DNA of 64,000 nucleotides, from positions 1 through 64,000 of the forward strand of contig JAUSBC010000017.1 of NCBI GenBank assembly GCA_030652215.1. The letters run 5' to 3'. This document shows, piece by piece, positions 16,390-25,740 of this stretch. The stretch comes from Sideroxyarcus sp. (GTDB lineage: Bacteria > Pseudomonadota > Gammaproteobacteria > Burkholderiales > Gallionellaceae). The notes below the pieces were generated by a model. That model was given only the letters and a program-made list of their open reading frames with translations. It made no database searches and was not told the origin of the DNA. How positions within the stretch are numbered: position 1 is the first letter of the stretch; each line of letters starts with the position of its first letter. The position numbers and the translations under genes were made by a program.

Positions 16390-19300
16390 CTATGAGTAGA
16401 CAACTTTTACGTTGTCCACTCCGCACATCGTGCGCAGCCCCTCCAGCAGTTCGTCCGGCAAGGTGACCTGCCAGGCATCGCCCAGACGCAGCGGCGCGCT
16501 GCCGATCAGGTTGCGGTAATTGATCTGCACCGGGCATTTGCCGCCACAGTAGGGTTTCAGGATTTCGGCCAGTTGCGGAACGCGTATCTTGTCGTCCATG
16601 GAACAGAAGATGTCCAGGCGTTTGGCGAACACGGCTCGCGCCGAGGCAAAGTCGTACAACTCCTCCGCCGTGATGCGCATGTTGCCGGAATAATCGTCCA
16701 TATTGGCTTTGCCGTTCACCACCAGCAGCTCATCGTCGCGTATCCAGGGCCGGCTCGCCTCGTAAATGTCGTTGAACACGGTCATTTCCAGTTGCGCGCT
16801 GCCGTCGTCGAGCGTAATCACGGCCATCTTGCCGCGGCGCGTCTGCAGGATGCGCACGCCGTTCACCATTCCCGCCAGCACCAGCGATTTCGCATTATTG
16901 CGCCGTCCGCCGCCCCCGCCATAATTCCCATTGCCGGAACTCGGCGCGGGAAGCAGATCCGGCGTGATATCCACCAGCCTGTGCTTCACGAAATGCGACA
17001 ACTCGGCCGCAAACTCCTGATACGGATGCCCGCTCAGGTAGAAACCCAGTGCGGTCTTTTCCTGCGCGAGCTGTTCGCGCATTTTCCAGCGCGGCACGTC
17101 CGCCATCTGCACCGGCATGGCGTGCGCTTCGTCGTCGCCGACCAGGCTGTTCTGGTTCGCCGCGCGCGCTTTCTGCTCTGCGCTGCCCAGCGCCGCATCC
17201 AGCGAGGCAAGCAACTGGTAGCGGTGATCGTTGATCTTGTCGAACGCACCCGCCCTGATCAGGGCCTCGATAGAGCGGCGGTTCACGATGCGCTTGTCCA
17301 CGCGGTGGCAGAAATCGAACAGATCCTTGAACGGCCCTGCCGCGCGCGCCGCGACGATGTTTTCCACCGCGTTCTCGCCCGTGCCCTTGATCGCGCCAAG
17401 ACCGTAGGCAATCGTTTTTTCATCCACGGGAGCGAAACGAAAGCCCGACGAATTGACATCCGGCGGCAAGATGGCAACACCCTGCTGCACCGTATCCTGA
17501 TAGAAGAAACTGACCTTGTCGGTGTTGACCATTTCCGAGGTCATGGTCGACGCCATGAACGCGGCGGGATAGTGACACTTGAGATACGCGGTCTGATAAG
17601 CGACCACCGAATACGCGGCAGCGTGCGATTTGTTGAAGCCGTAGCCCGCGAACTTCTCCATCGTGTCGAAGATCTCGTTCGCTTTCTTCTCTTCGATGTT
17701 GTTCTTCGCCGCGCCTGCAACAAAAATGCTGCGCTGCTCGGCCATCTCCTCGGCCTTCTTCTTGCCCATCGCGCGGCGCAGCATGTCGGCGCCGCCCAGC
17801 GTATAGCCCGCCACCACCTGCGCCGCCTGCATCACCTGCTCCTGGTACACCATGATGCCGTAAGTGCTACCGACCACTTTTTCCAGCAGCGGATGCGGCA
17901 TGATCACCTGCTGGCGCCCGTGCTTGCAGTTGATGTAATCGGGAATGAAATCCATCGGGCCGGGACGGTACAGCGCGTTCAGGGCGATCAGGTCGTCGAT
18001 GCAATCCGGCTTGGCCTTGATCAGCGTGTCCTTCATGCCGCGCGACTCGAACTGGAACACGGCCGTCGTGTTCGCGTTCTTGAATACCTTGTCGTAGGTC
18101 GGCTTGTCGTCGAGGGGGATGGTGTCGATGTTAAAGTTCTGCGTTCCTTCGACACCCGAACCTTTGATATAGCGCACCGCCCAATCAATAATCGTCAGCG
18201 TGCGCAAGCCCAGAAAGTCGAACTTCACCAGGCCGACCGCTTCGACGTCGTCCTTGTCGTACTGGCTGACAGTGCTCTCACTGCCCTCGGCGCAATACAG
18301 CGGACAGAAGTCGGTGAGTTTGCCGGGCGCGATCAACACACCGCCCGCGTGCATGCCGACGTTGCGCGTCATGTCTTCCAGGCGCTCGCCCAGCTCCATC
18401 AACTCATCCACGCCGTCTTCGCTGGCGATGATGGCGTTGAACTCCGGCTCCATCTCTCGAGCCTTCGCCAACGACACCGGCTTCACGCCGTCCAGCGGCA
18501 CCAGTTTGGAGAGCCGGTCGCACAGGCCGTAGGGGAAATCAAGCACGCGGCCGACGTCGCGGATCACGCCCTTGGAGGCCATGGTGCCGAAGGTGGCGAT
18601 CTGCGACACGTTCTGCTGGCCGTAATGGTGGCGCACATACTCAATGACGCGCTCGCGCCCGTCCTGGCAGAAGTCCACGTCGAAGTCGGGCATGGAGACG
18701 CGTTCGGGATTCAGGAAGCGCTCGAACAGCAGTTCGTAACGCAGCGGATCGAGGTCGGTGATGCCCAGCGAATATGCGACCAGCGAACCCGCACCGGAAC
18801 CGCGCCCCGGCCCCACCGGCACGCCATTGGGGAATTTCTCGTCGCGGAAGGATTTCGCCCAGCGGATGAAGTCGGCCACGATCAGGAAGTAGCCGGGGAA
18901 CTTCATGTTGATGATGGTGTTGACCTCGAAATCCAGCCGCGCCTGGTATTCCGGCATCTTCGCCGCGCGCTGCGCCTCGTCGGGATAGAGCTGCTGCATG
19001 CGCTGTTCCAGACCGCGCTGCGATTCGCTGCGCAGGAAATCGTCCAGCGATTCGCCGTTGGGTGTGGGAAAGTCGGGCAGGAAGTTCTTGCCGAGACGCA
19101 GCGAGATGTTGCAGCGCTTGGCAATCTCCACGCTGTTCTGCAGCGCCTCCGGCAGATCGGCGAACAGTTTCGCCATCTCGGCCTGCGACTTGAAATATTG
19201 CTGATCGGTGAATAGCTTCGCGCGACGTTTGTCGTTCAGCACATAGCCCTCGGCGATGCACACGCGCGCCTCGTGCGCCTTGAAATCGTCACGGGTCATG

Positions 19301-19908
19301 AACTGCACCGGGTGCGTGGCCACCACCGGCAACGCCAGTTCCGCGGCCAGCTTCACCGTGTCGCGCAGGTGTTGCTCTTCGCGCGGCGCGCCGTAGCGCT
19401 GCACTTCCAGATAGAAACGGTTGGGGAACAGCCCGGCATATTCCTGCGCGGCGACCTTCGCGCTCGCCGCATTGCCGTTCATCAGCGTGGCCCCGACTTC
19501 GCCCAAGTGCGCCCCGGACAGCGCGATCAAACCGTCCGCTCCCGCGCGCAGCCATTCCTTGCGAATTTCGGGACGGCCGCGATACTGGTTTTCCAGATAC
19601 GCCTGCGTGATCAGTTCGCACAGGCGCAAATAACCGGCATGGGATTGGCACAACAGCAACAAACGGTAGGGCTGGTCGCGCACCGCGTCGTTGGTCACGA
19701 ACATGTCGCAGCCAACAATGGGCTTGATGCCCGCACCACGCGTTTCCTTGTAAAACTTGACTAAACCGAAGACGTTGGATAAGTCAGTGAGCGCTAACGC
19801 CGGCATGGCGTCCGCCTTCGCCGCCCCTACCGCTTCACCAATGCGCACGATACCGTCGGCGATGGAATACTCGCTATGAAGACGGAGGTGAACGAAGGAG
19901 GGTTGCAT
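16390..19908 (-). CDS. dnaE: DNA polymerase III alpha subunit
   Basis: This 1172-residue protein is the replicative polymerase subunit. The N-terminal PHP domain starts at FVHLRLHSEYSI, where one metal-binding His is kept. The catalytic palm shows MPDFDVDFCQDGR near residue 411, with the two catalytic aspartates, and the preceding PVGPGRGSGAGSLVAY. The finger and beta-binding regions follow, and the C-terminal OB-fold region is present. The length is normal for proteobacterial DnaE, so the gene is complete. It lies alone, with a 166-base gap upstream and a structured gap downstream. The 'DEKFPNGVPVGPGRG' region and the PHP domain leave no doubt about family. Confidence 0.98.
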   Translation of the reverse strand: MQPSFVHLRLHSEYSIADGIVRIGEAVGAAKADAMPALALTDLSNVFGLVKFYKETRGAGIKPIVGCDMFVTNDAVRDQPYRLLLLCQSHAGYLRLCELITQAYLENQYRGRPEIRKEWLRAGADGLIALSGAHLGEVGATLMNGNAASAKVAAQEYAGLFPNRFYLEVQRYGAPREEQHLRDTVKLAAELALPVVATHPVQFMTRDDFKAHEARVCIAEGYVLNDKRRAKLFTDQQYFKSQAEMAKLFADLPEALQNSVEIAKRCNISLRLGKNFLPDFPTPNGESLDDFLRSESQRGLEQRMQQLYPDEAQRAAKMPEYQARLDFEVNTIINMKFPGYFLIVADFIRWAKSFRDEKFPNGVPVGPGRGSGAGSLVAYSLGITDLDPLRYELLFERFLNPERVSMPDFDVDFCQDGRERVIEYVRHHYGQQNVSQIATFGTMASKGVIRDVGRVLDFPYGLCDRLSKLVPLDGVKPVSLAKAREMEPEFNAIIASEDGVDELMELGERLEDMTRNVGMHAGGVLIAPGKLTDFCPLYCAEGSESTVSQYDKDDVEAVGLVKFDFLGLRTLTIIDWAVRYIKGSGVEGTQNFNIDTIPLDDKPTYDKVFKNANTTAVFQFESRGMKDTLIKAKPDCIDDLIALNALYRPGPMDFIPDYINCKHGRQQVIMPHPLLEKVVGSTYGIMVYQEQVMQAAQVVAGYTLGGADMLRRAMGKKKAEEMAEQRSIFVAGAAKNNIEEKKANEIFDTMEKFAGYGFNKSHAAAYSVVAYQTAYLKCHYPAAFMASTMTSEMVNTDKVSFFYQDTVQQGVAILPPDVNSSGFRFAPVDEKTIAYGLGAIKGTGENAVENIVAARAAGPFKDLFDFCHRVDKRIVNRRSIEALIRAGAFDKINDHRYQLLASLDAALGSAEQKARAANQNSLVGDDEAHAMPVQMADVPRWKMREQLAQEKTALGFYLSGHPYQEFAAELSHFVKHRLVDITPDLLPAPSSGNGNYGGGGGRRNNAKSLVLAGMVNGVRILQTRRGKMAVITLDDGSAQLEMTVFNDIYEASRPWIRDDELLVVNGKANMDDYSGNMRITAEELYDFASARAVFAKRLDIFCSMDDKIRVPQLAEILKPYCGGKCPVQINYRNLIGSAPLRLGDAWQVTLPDELLEGLRTMCGVDNVKVVYS

Positions 19909-20074
19909 GATGACCGCGATAAAAATCCGGCCGGAATTTTACCACTGCGATGCATCAGTCACGGAAGAAATTGCCACGCGGAATAATACGCTTGACGGCT
20001 TTGAGCCGCGCAGCTATTGGGCTTTCGGCCTGCATATGTGCGGAACACGCGTCCCTGACGGACCACAGTGCAGC

Positions 20075-20476
20075 TTACGATTGTTTTACGCTTAGCAAAT
20101 ATGGAATGCTGACAAAGGCGTGGCGAGCCGGGTCAAAATCCTTGCTGTTGCGCGTCACCAACAGCAATTGACGGTTGATTGCTACCGCAGCCTGCAAGGC
20201 ATCCGGCAACTTCCAGCGATGTTCTCGCCGCAAGCTTGCTGCCAGATCTGCATCCTCTTCCGTCAAATGATAAGTTGGGAAAAGACTGAGAAAAGCTTTC
20301 GCCGAAACCTCGTCTGCAGGATCGAAACCTGTCAGCACTTCGGCTCGTGTGATGACGGAAATTGATGCCGTCTCACTGTTTTCCAACAGAAATTGAGTCG
20401 CTTCCGATCTCCCATTGAAATGGTCGATCAAAATAACTGAATCCAGAAGGTAATTGCACTTCAACGCCCGCTCCAT
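20075..20476 (-). CDS. VapC-type PIN-domain toxin
   Basis: This 133-residue protein has the PIN nuclease pattern: an N-terminal Asp in YLLDSVILIDHF, a Glu in ISVITRAEVLTG, an Asp in WKLPDALQAAVA and a last acid in LLVTRNSKDFD. These match the acidic metal-binding residues of VapC RNases. It overlaps the upstream antitoxin by 16 bases, the usual coupled arrangement. The likely action is cleavage of tRNA or other RNA when the antitoxin is lost. The target cannot be told from sequence. Confidence 0.85.
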   Translation of the reverse strand: MERALKCNYLLDSVILIDHFNGRSEATQFLLENSETASISVITRAEVLTGFDPADEVSAKAFLSLFPTYHLTEEDADLAASLRREHRWKLPDALQAAVAINRQLLLVTRNSKDFDPARHAFVSIPYLLSVKQS

Positions 20477-20703
20477 TCATCGCGCAGACGCTGCTGGGCA
20501 ATCAGCCCGTCCTCACCCTGCCGAATGCCGCTGGTGAGTCGCGCCAATTCCTCGAAAGATTGCGTTCCCCGAGCTTCCGCTTTCTTGCGATAAAGCTGCA
20601 ATGCTCTACGCACCACTTCCGTTTGCGGAACGCGCTCTACTTCGGCTCGGTGGGCGAGCCAGTCCCGTTCCTCGGGTTCCAGACTAATAGTAGTGCGTTG
20701 CAT
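20461..20703 (-). CDS. Ribbon-helix-helix antitoxin for the PIN toxin
   Basis: This 80-residue protein starts MQRTTISLEPEERDWL, a short beta strand then helices as in ribbon-helix-helix DNA-binding antitoxins; the helix PQTEVVRRALQLYRKK would be the DNA-contact half. The C-terminal acidic tail (GEDGLIAQQRLRDEW) would be the toxin-binding part. It overlaps the toxin gene by 16 bases. It probably represses its own promoter together with the toxin. Confidence 0.82.
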   Translation of the reverse strand: MQRTTISLEPEERDWLAHRAEVERVPQTEVVRRALQLYRKKAEARGTQSFEELARLTSGIRQGEDGLIAQQRLRDEWSGR

Positions 20704-20821
20704 GATTTAACTCCCTAGCCATGTAAGTAGCGGGAACATGTTATCAATCCGCACGGCATTTGCATACCCAACCAATTCCTGATGCTTATCGTCCATAGTC
20801 GGCAAACTCATTTCAGTTCCC

Positions 20822-21883
20822 TCACCCCACCCTGACCCGAGCCTCCCACTCCTTGATCAGGCTGAACCCCACCGCCAGCAATACGGGGCCGATGAAAATG
20901 CCGACGAAGCCGAAGGCCAGCACGCCGCCCATGACGCCGAACAGGCCCAGAATGAACGGCAGGTTGCTGCTGCGGCTGATGAGTATGGGTTTCACGACGT
21001 TGTCCACGCTGCTGATCAGCAGGAATCCCCACAGCAGCATGAAGATGCCCCAGCCCACTTCCCCCTGAAAGAACAGCCATGCGGCCGCAGCGCCCCATAT
21101 CAGCGGCGGTCCAACGGGAATCAGGGAAAACAGGGTGGTGACCACGCCGAGCAGCAAAGGCGCGGGCACGCCCGCGATGGCAAAACCGATAGTGGCGACG
21201 AAACCCTGTGCCAGTGCGGTGCCCACCATGCCGTACATGACCCCGCGCACCGTGCTGTTGACGATATCCAGAACGCTCCCGGAGTTGTTGCCGACCAGAT
21301 GCGCCACTGCCACGGTGGCGAATCCCGCCAGAGCCAGACCTTGGCGATAGAGGAAGAAACTGATGAAGGCGGCCAGACTCATTTCCACCACCCCCTGCCC
21401 GAGCATGATACCGCCCGCCAGCAGGAAATCCTTGGTGGGCTCCAACAGGCGCCGTCCCAGTGCGGCCAATTCGGTCTTGCTGCCGGCGACCAGATTCCAG
21501 TAGGCATCTGCCGATGCGCCGATAAGCGGCAGATCCTTGAGCCAGACGGGTGCTTCCGGCGGCCCGCTCTCGACGACCTGTTGGACCGCGTCGTATGTGG
21601 AGGTGACGTTATCGGCCAGGTTGTAAGCCACCAGCGCCATCGGCAGGATAAGCAGCAACACCAGCGACAGCGTCATCGTCAGCGCGGCCAGGTTTTCCCT
21701 GTCCTTCAGCCTATGCAGCAATTTGAGGTAAAGCGGCCAGGTCGTGATGCAGACCACGGCGGCAAGCAGCGTCGCAGTCAGGAACGGCTTTAGCACCAGA
21801 AAGCAGCCTCCCACCAGCAAGACCACGGCGACAAGTTGGGCAATATATTCGTAGCGTTTTTCCACGGGGTGTAGCCTTTTCAA
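20822..21883 (-). CDS. AI-2E family transporter / PerM-like permease
   Basis: The 353-residue product has about eight membrane segments and the family layout: two N-terminal hydrophobic hairpins, a soluble middle (about 100-150) and a C-terminal half with LLGVVTTLFSLIPVGPPLIWG and SSNLPFILGLFGVMGGVLAFG, the conserved core of AI-2E/UPF0118 proteins. Members transport small molecules or ions (autoinducer-2 or Na+/Li+ export in named cases), and function cannot be assigned here. It is transcribed away from the diheme cytochrome gene across a 201-base gap. It ends about 120 bases before the antitoxin start. Confidence 0.88.
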   Translation of the reverse strand: MKRLHPVEKRYEYIAQLVAVVLLVGGCFLVLKPFLTATLLAAVVCITTWPLYLKLLHRLKDRENLAALTMTLSLVLLLILPMALVAYNLADNVTSTYDAVQQVVESGPPEAPVWLKDLPLIGASADAYWNLVAGSKTELAALGRRLLEPTKDFLLAGGIMLGQGVVEMSLAAFISFFLYRQGLALAGFATVAVAHLVGNNSGSVLDIVNSTVRGVMYGMVGTALAQGFVATIGFAIAGVPAPLLLGVVTTLFSLIPVGPPLIWGAAAAWLFFQGEVGWGIFMLLWGFLLISSVDNVVKPILISRSSNLPFILGLFGVMGGVLAFGFVGIFIGPVLLAVGFSLIKEWEARVRVG

Positions 21884-22084
21884 TGCATTGGGATTTGGAG
21901 CGATGCAATCATAGCGACTATCCGCCCGGTCTGGCCACGATTATGGCCGGGCCCGCCGCACCCGACATTTCCGGTGCATGCACACAGGCAAGCATTATTG
22001 GGTACACTGCGCGCCCGGCGCATGGTTCGCCGGGCTGGGAGCAGGTTCGAATCTGCACCGGTACGTCACGCAAGGAGGCAGGGA

Positions 22085-22501
22085 ATGAAGCGGGCAGTGT
22101 TACTACTGTTGATGTTGGGAATGAGTCCGGCGCAGGCGGGTACCGAAAAGCCACCGTCGGCCGGCTATGTCAAATGGCAGGAAGAGTGCGGCAGCTGCCA
22201 CGTCGCCTATCCCCCACATATGCTATCGCCCGAGAACTGGCAAAGCCTGATGGGTGGGCTGGACAAGCACTTCGGCTCGAATGCCGTGCTGGACACCCGC
22301 GACAACAAAAAGATACTCGATTTTCTGAAACGCTTTGCGGGCAGCGGCGAGAAATACGCTGCCAGCAGCCTGCGCATCAGCGACACGCCGTGGTTCAGGC
22401 GCGAACATCGCAGCATCGCAGCCAAGGAGTGGACCAATCCGGATGTGAGAAGCCGGTCGAACTGCTCTGCCTGTCACGGGAAAAACGTGCTGGGAAGCTG
22501 A
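22085..22501 (+). CDS. Periplasmic diheme cytochrome c
   Basis: The real start is ATG 22085 (MKRAVLLLLM), with AAGGAGGCAGGGA upstream; the track start at 21974 adds 37 unlikely residues. The product is 138 residues with a signal peptide cut near AQAG, and two heme c motifs, CGSCH near residue 36 and CSACH near residue 130. Spacing and size fit the diheme cytochrome c (DHC) family, with tryptophan- and proline-containing segments such as YPPHMLSPENWQSL between them. It would carry electrons in the periplasm. A GC-rich inverted repeat (GCCGGC, 22502-22520) follows the stop directly and may help end transcription. Confidence 0.85.
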   Translation: MKRAVLLLLMLGMSPAQAGTEKPPSAGYVKWQEECGSCHVAYPPHMLSPENWQSLMGGLDKHFGSNAVLDTRDNKKILDFLKRFAGSGEKYAASSLRISDTPWFRREHRSIAAKEWTNPDVRSRSNCSACHGKNVLGS

Positions 22502-22530
22502 GCCGGCAAAGAACGCCGGCCCCGGAAGGT

Positions 22531-22803
22531 CTAGTGGGTCTCGGCCTTGTTCCGCTCGCGATACACGCGCTCTATCGAGACGCACAGAATGGCGACATCC
22601 TGCAGGTGCAAATCGGGGAATGCGTCGTGCAATACGACGCGCAGAAAATGCGCCGGTCCGCCGGTATGCGCTTCCTGCGCCGAATCGAGTACGGGATAGG
22701 CGACCATATAGGCTTGCTCGAAAATCTCGCGCAGATACGGCCGGGTGCGGCGCTCCGAACCATCATGCGGGGTTGCGGCATCTTTGTCGTTCGATCCAGT
22801 CAT
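22531..22803 (-). CDS. Conserved-looking hypothetical protein, 90 residues
   Basis: The ORF has GAGGA seven bases before the ATG, supporting a real start. The product is soluble, with no signal peptide or membrane segment, and mixes acidic and hydrophobic helices (YLREIFEQAYMVAYPVLD, HLQDVAILCVSIERVYRER). I do not recognise the family. It is convergent with the diheme cytochrome gene, with 29 bases between the stops. Alternative frames exist, so confidence is moderate. Confidence 0.5.
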   Translation of the reverse strand: MTGSNDKDAATPHDGSERRTRPYLREIFEQAYMVAYPVLDSAQEAHTGGPAHFLRVVLHDAFPDLHLQDVAILCVSIERVYRERNKAETH

Positions 22804-22904
22804 TGCGGAATCCTCATTGCATTTAGCTCTGACACCCTAACCACCTGCCGCTGCTTCGTCAATACGTTAGCGGTATTAAACCAAAATACCGTAAGTTGAG
22901 GGGG

Positions 22905-22995
22905 TTGTAGGTGCGAATTTACCTCGCAGAGGTTCTTGTACCCTTTAGGGATTCGCACGCTCAACAAGTTATGCGCGAATAAACTCGCACCTACA
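22905..22995. repeat. Imperfect inverted repeat (GTAGGTGCGAAT family)
   Basis: The left arm reads TGTAGGTGCGAATTTA and the right arm is its near complement TAAACTCGCACCTACA, enclosing about 60 bases that also contain ATTCGCACGC. This resembles dispersed palindromic repeats with TGCGAAT cores seen in many proteobacteria. Confidence 0.75.
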
Positions 22996-23097
22996 CTATT
23001 GATACAACGCATTGGATTTTCAGATATTTCATCTCCAACTACGTGTATTGGGTTAAATCCATCACTCCCTGACCGTATGCTCTACCCATAAACCGGG

Positions 23098-23142
23098 AGG
23101 GATTGTGAAGCTTTCGCGTTGCATCCGCGAAAGCTTCATCCC
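23098..23142. repeat. Strong hairpin in repeat-rich stretch
   Basis: GAAGCTTTCGCG (23107-23118) pairs perfectly with CGCGAAAGCTTC (23126-23137) around seven bases, and GGGAT/ATCCC extends the stem. There is no T-tract on either side, so it looks more like a palindromic repeat than a terminator. Confidence 0.7.
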
Positions 23143-23302
23143 TTCGGGACCGCCCTCCGGGCGTCCTGCGCGAGCAGCTGGTGGCTGCGGCCGCGCTTTC
23201 GCGCTTAACGTTCGCAAGCTCACGTTAGCCTGCGCCGCAACACGCCATGCGGCGAGTTGTCGAACCCTAGAGGTCTCGTCCACACTTCCACTGCACCAAA
23301 TT

Positions 23303-23328
23303 AAAAAACCGCCCACAGGGGGCGGTTT
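23303..23328 (-). terminator. Terminator of tRNA-Ser
   Basis: On the minus strand AAACCGCCC pairs with GGGCGGTTT around a five-base loop and is followed by a run of T. It starts 8 bases past the encoded CCA of the tRNA. Confidence 0.9.
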
Positions 23329-23335
23329 GTTAATT

Positions 23336-23425
<90 letters not shown>

Positions 23426-23509
23426 GAATACTACTCCGCTGCACGCCACGAATGTTGCCAGTTGCGTGAGGGCGCGCATTTTACCAGCAACATTTGAATT
23501 TCGGGCAGA

Positions 23510-24889
23510 ATGTTCGTCATGCGCAATCTTCTACCTCTGCAAGTTGCGGTCGCTCTCGCATTGTGTGCCTGGCTCTGGATCAAGACCACCGCCGTGGATC
23601 CCCTGCCGGACTGGCGCTTGGGCGAACTGGTGGTCATCGTGCCGCCCGCCGAAATGGAAACCGAGAATGCCTTCGAAACCGAACTGGCGGAGCAATTTGC
23701 CCTGCAATTGCAGGTAAGACTGAAGGTTATTCCCCTACCGAGCGACCAGGCACTGCCTGCGCTTGTTGCACATATGGCACACATCGCTACCTCCGCGCGC
23801 AGCACGAACGACTACGCTTTACGCTTCGGCAAGGCTTACCAGTCGCTGGATGAGTTGCTGATCTGCCACAGCGTGACACCGAAGGATATAGACGAACTGG
23901 CTGGACGCGAGCTGGTGGTTGCCGCCGGATCGCCGCAGCAAGCCGCCCTGCGCGAGGTGCAACGCGAGCACGACAAGTTGCACTGGAAATCGCGGCGCAA
24001 TACGTCCCCGGCCGAACTGCTGGAAGAAGTTGCCGACGGCAAACTCGACTGCACGGTAGCCAACGAGGAACAACTGGCCTCCTCGCGCAATTTCTATCCC
24101 GGACTGGGTGCTGCGCTGGACATTGGTTCGCCTTCCGAGATGTCCTGGGCATTCACCGGCGACACGCAACTCTTCGACGAAGCACAGCAGTTCTTCGCGC
24201 GCATCAAACAGGACGGCACATTGCGCCAGTTGCTGGACCGCTACTACGGCCACAACGACCGCCTGCAAACGATGGATGCCGAAACGTTTATCGCGCGCAC
24301 GCGCACCGTGCTGCCGCATTACAAGCACTGGTTCAAGGAAGCCGCCGACCTCACGGGCATCGAGTGGCAATTGCTTGCCGCATTGTCGTATCAGGAATCG
24401 CACTGGAATCCGAATGCAACCTCGTACACCAAGGTGCGCGGCATGATGATGCTGACCGAAGAGACCGCCGACCGCATGGGCGTGGAAAACCGCCTTGATG
24501 CGCACAGCAGCATCCTCGCCGGCGCGCGCTATCTGCAATTGCTCAAGGAACAATTGCCGTTGCGCATGAAAGAGGAAGACCGGCTGTGGATGGCGCTGGC
24601 CGCCTACAATCAGGGCATGGGCCATCTGGAGGATGCGCGCATTCTGGCCGGCAAGTCCGGGCTTAATCCTGACGTGTGGGCCGACGTGAAACGCATGATG
24701 CCCCTGCTCTCGCGCCCGTCGTATTACCAGGACACCAAGCACGGCAAGGCGCGCGGCGGCGAAGCGGTGATACTGGTGGAAACCGTGCGCCTGTATCACG
24801 ACATGCTGAAACGTCTGGACGCTCAGGACAGCTTTGCCCAATTACCGCCCGTATTGAAACGCAGCTTCGTCGGCCGCTTGATGGAATAA
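23510..24889 (+). CDS. mltF: Membrane-bound lytic murein transglycosylase F
   Basis: This 459-residue protein has an N-terminal membrane/signal segment (LPLQVAVALALCAWLWI), then a periplasmic solute-binding-like domain at about 35-265 (regulatory in MltF), then an SLT lysozyme-like domain at about 285-445. The catalytic Glu is in LLAALSYQESHWNP, and family motifs TKVRGMMMLTEETA and WMALAAYNQGMGHLEDAR follow. Length matches E. coli MltF. It cuts glycan strands of peptidoglycan at the outer-membrane side of the periplasm. It starts at ATG 23510 or at the fourth codon, and ends two bases short of the convergent SDR gene. Confidence 0.95.
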   Translation: MFVMRNLLPLQVAVALALCAWLWIKTTAVDPLPDWRLGELVVIVPPAEMETENAFETELAEQFALQLQVRLKVIPLPSDQALPALVAHMAHIATSARSTNDYALRFGKAYQSLDELLICHSVTPKDIDELAGRELVVAAGSPQQAALREVQREHDKLHWKSRRNTSPAELLEEVADGKLDCTVANEEQLASSRNFYPGLGAALDIGSPSEMSWAFTGDTQLFDEAQQFFARIKQDGTLRQLLDRYYGHNDRLQTMDAETFIARTRTVLPHYKHWFKEAADLTGIEWQLLAALSYQESHWNPNATSYTKVRGMMMLTEETADRMGVENRLDAHSSILAGARYLQLLKEQLPLRMKEEDRLWMALAAYNQGMGHLEDARILAGKSGLNPDVWADVKRMMPLLSRPSYYQDTKHGKARGGEAVILVETVRLYHDMLKRLDAQDSFAQLPPVLKRSFVGRLME

Positions 24890-24891
24890 GC

Positions 24892-25680
24892 CTAACCGCG
24901 TTTCGCCAGCAGATAGCGGTTGATCTCCAGCGCAACCGCTGCAGGAGAAAATTTCGGGCTGAGCGCCAGGAATTTGTTCACCATCCCCGGCACCACCACC
25001 GCGCTCCCGCGCATCACCCCCCGATAGCCCGCAAGCGCCACCTCGCGCGCCTCCATCGGCTTCGACCAATGAAACAGGCGCGTTTCCTGCGCCCCGGCCG
25101 TTGACTCAAATTCGGTGCGCGTCGGCCCCGGGCACAGCACGGTGACGCTGACGCCGGTGCCGCGCAACTCGCGCCGGATACCGCGCGAAAAGGACAACAC
25201 ATAGCTCTTGCTGGCGTAGTACGCCGCCATGCCCGGACCGCCCGGCTGAAATCCGGCCAGCGATGCAACATTGAGTATCCGGCCATGCTTCCTGGCGATC
25301 ATCCCCGGCAACACATGGCGCGTGAGCAAGGTCATGCCGGCAATGTTGAGCTGCAGCATACGTTCGATGGCCTCAGGCGCCTCCTCGGCAAAGTTCCCCG
25401 ATACCCCCACACCCGCGTTATTCACCAGCAAGTCGATATCCGGCTCGATGGCGGCGATTGCCTTCCATAACGCCTCCCCTGCAAACGGCTGCGCCATATC
25501 CATCCCGACTACGCTCGCTGTAATGCCGTACATCTTGTGCAGATCGTCGGCCAGCTTTTGCAGACGCTCGACGCGGCGCGCCGTCAAGATCAGGTCGTAA
25601 CCGTAAGCCGCCAGCATCGGGGCCAGTTCCATGCCGATGCCGCTGGATGCGCCGGTGATCACTGCTGTTTTTCTATTCAT
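24892..25680 (-). CDS. Short-chain dehydrogenase/reductase
   Basis: The 262-residue protein is a classical SDR. The cofactor motif TGASSGIGMEL is at residues 9-19, NNAG near 87, the catalytic Ser in NVASLAG and YYASK with the catalytic Tyr and Lys near 155-160. An Arg just after the second strand (TARRVERL) favours NADP(H). The C-terminal part, with ALSPKFSPAAVALEINRYL, resembles SDRs annotated as DltE-like or acyl-reductases, but the substrate is not evident. It follows the LytTR regulator by 60 bases and may be co-transcribed. Confidence 0.9.
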   Translation of the reverse strand: MNRKTAVITGASSGIGMELAPMLAAYGYDLILTARRVERLQKLADDLHKMYGITASVVGMDMAQPFAGEALWKAIAAIEPDIDLLVNNAGVGVSGNFAEEAPEAIERMLQLNIAGMTLLTRHVLPGMIARKHGRILNVASLAGFQPGGPGMAAYYASKSYVLSFSRGIRRELRGTGVSVTVLCPGPTRTEFESTAGAQETRLFHWSKPMEAREVALAGYRGVMRGSAVVVPGMVNKFLALSPKFSPAAVALEINRYLLAKRG

Positions 25681-25740
25681 TCGCTTACTCCTTGTTTGTG
25701 CTCGCTGCGATGCTGATGCACCGGGTTTTTCCTCGCTGAA

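Larger units (their letters stand above)
22804..23302. other. Gene-free, repeat-rich stretch beside tRNA-Ser
   Basis: About 500 bases without a supported gene. It holds an inverted repeat at 22905-22995, a strong hairpin at 23098-23142, a GC-rich segment (CGCCCTCCGGGCG) and AT-rich spacer. The ORFs listed here read through these palindromes or the antisense of the tRNA and look spurious. Confidence 0.6.

Noticed and set aside
16573-19215. 880-residue plus-strand ORF opposite dnaE
   Set aside because: His/Arg/Ala-rich shadow of a GC-rich gene; dnaE is certain on the other strand.
23062-23316. Minus-strand 84-residue ORF next to the tRNA
   Set aside because: Composed of repeat and terminator sequence, with no ribosome site or protein-like pattern.
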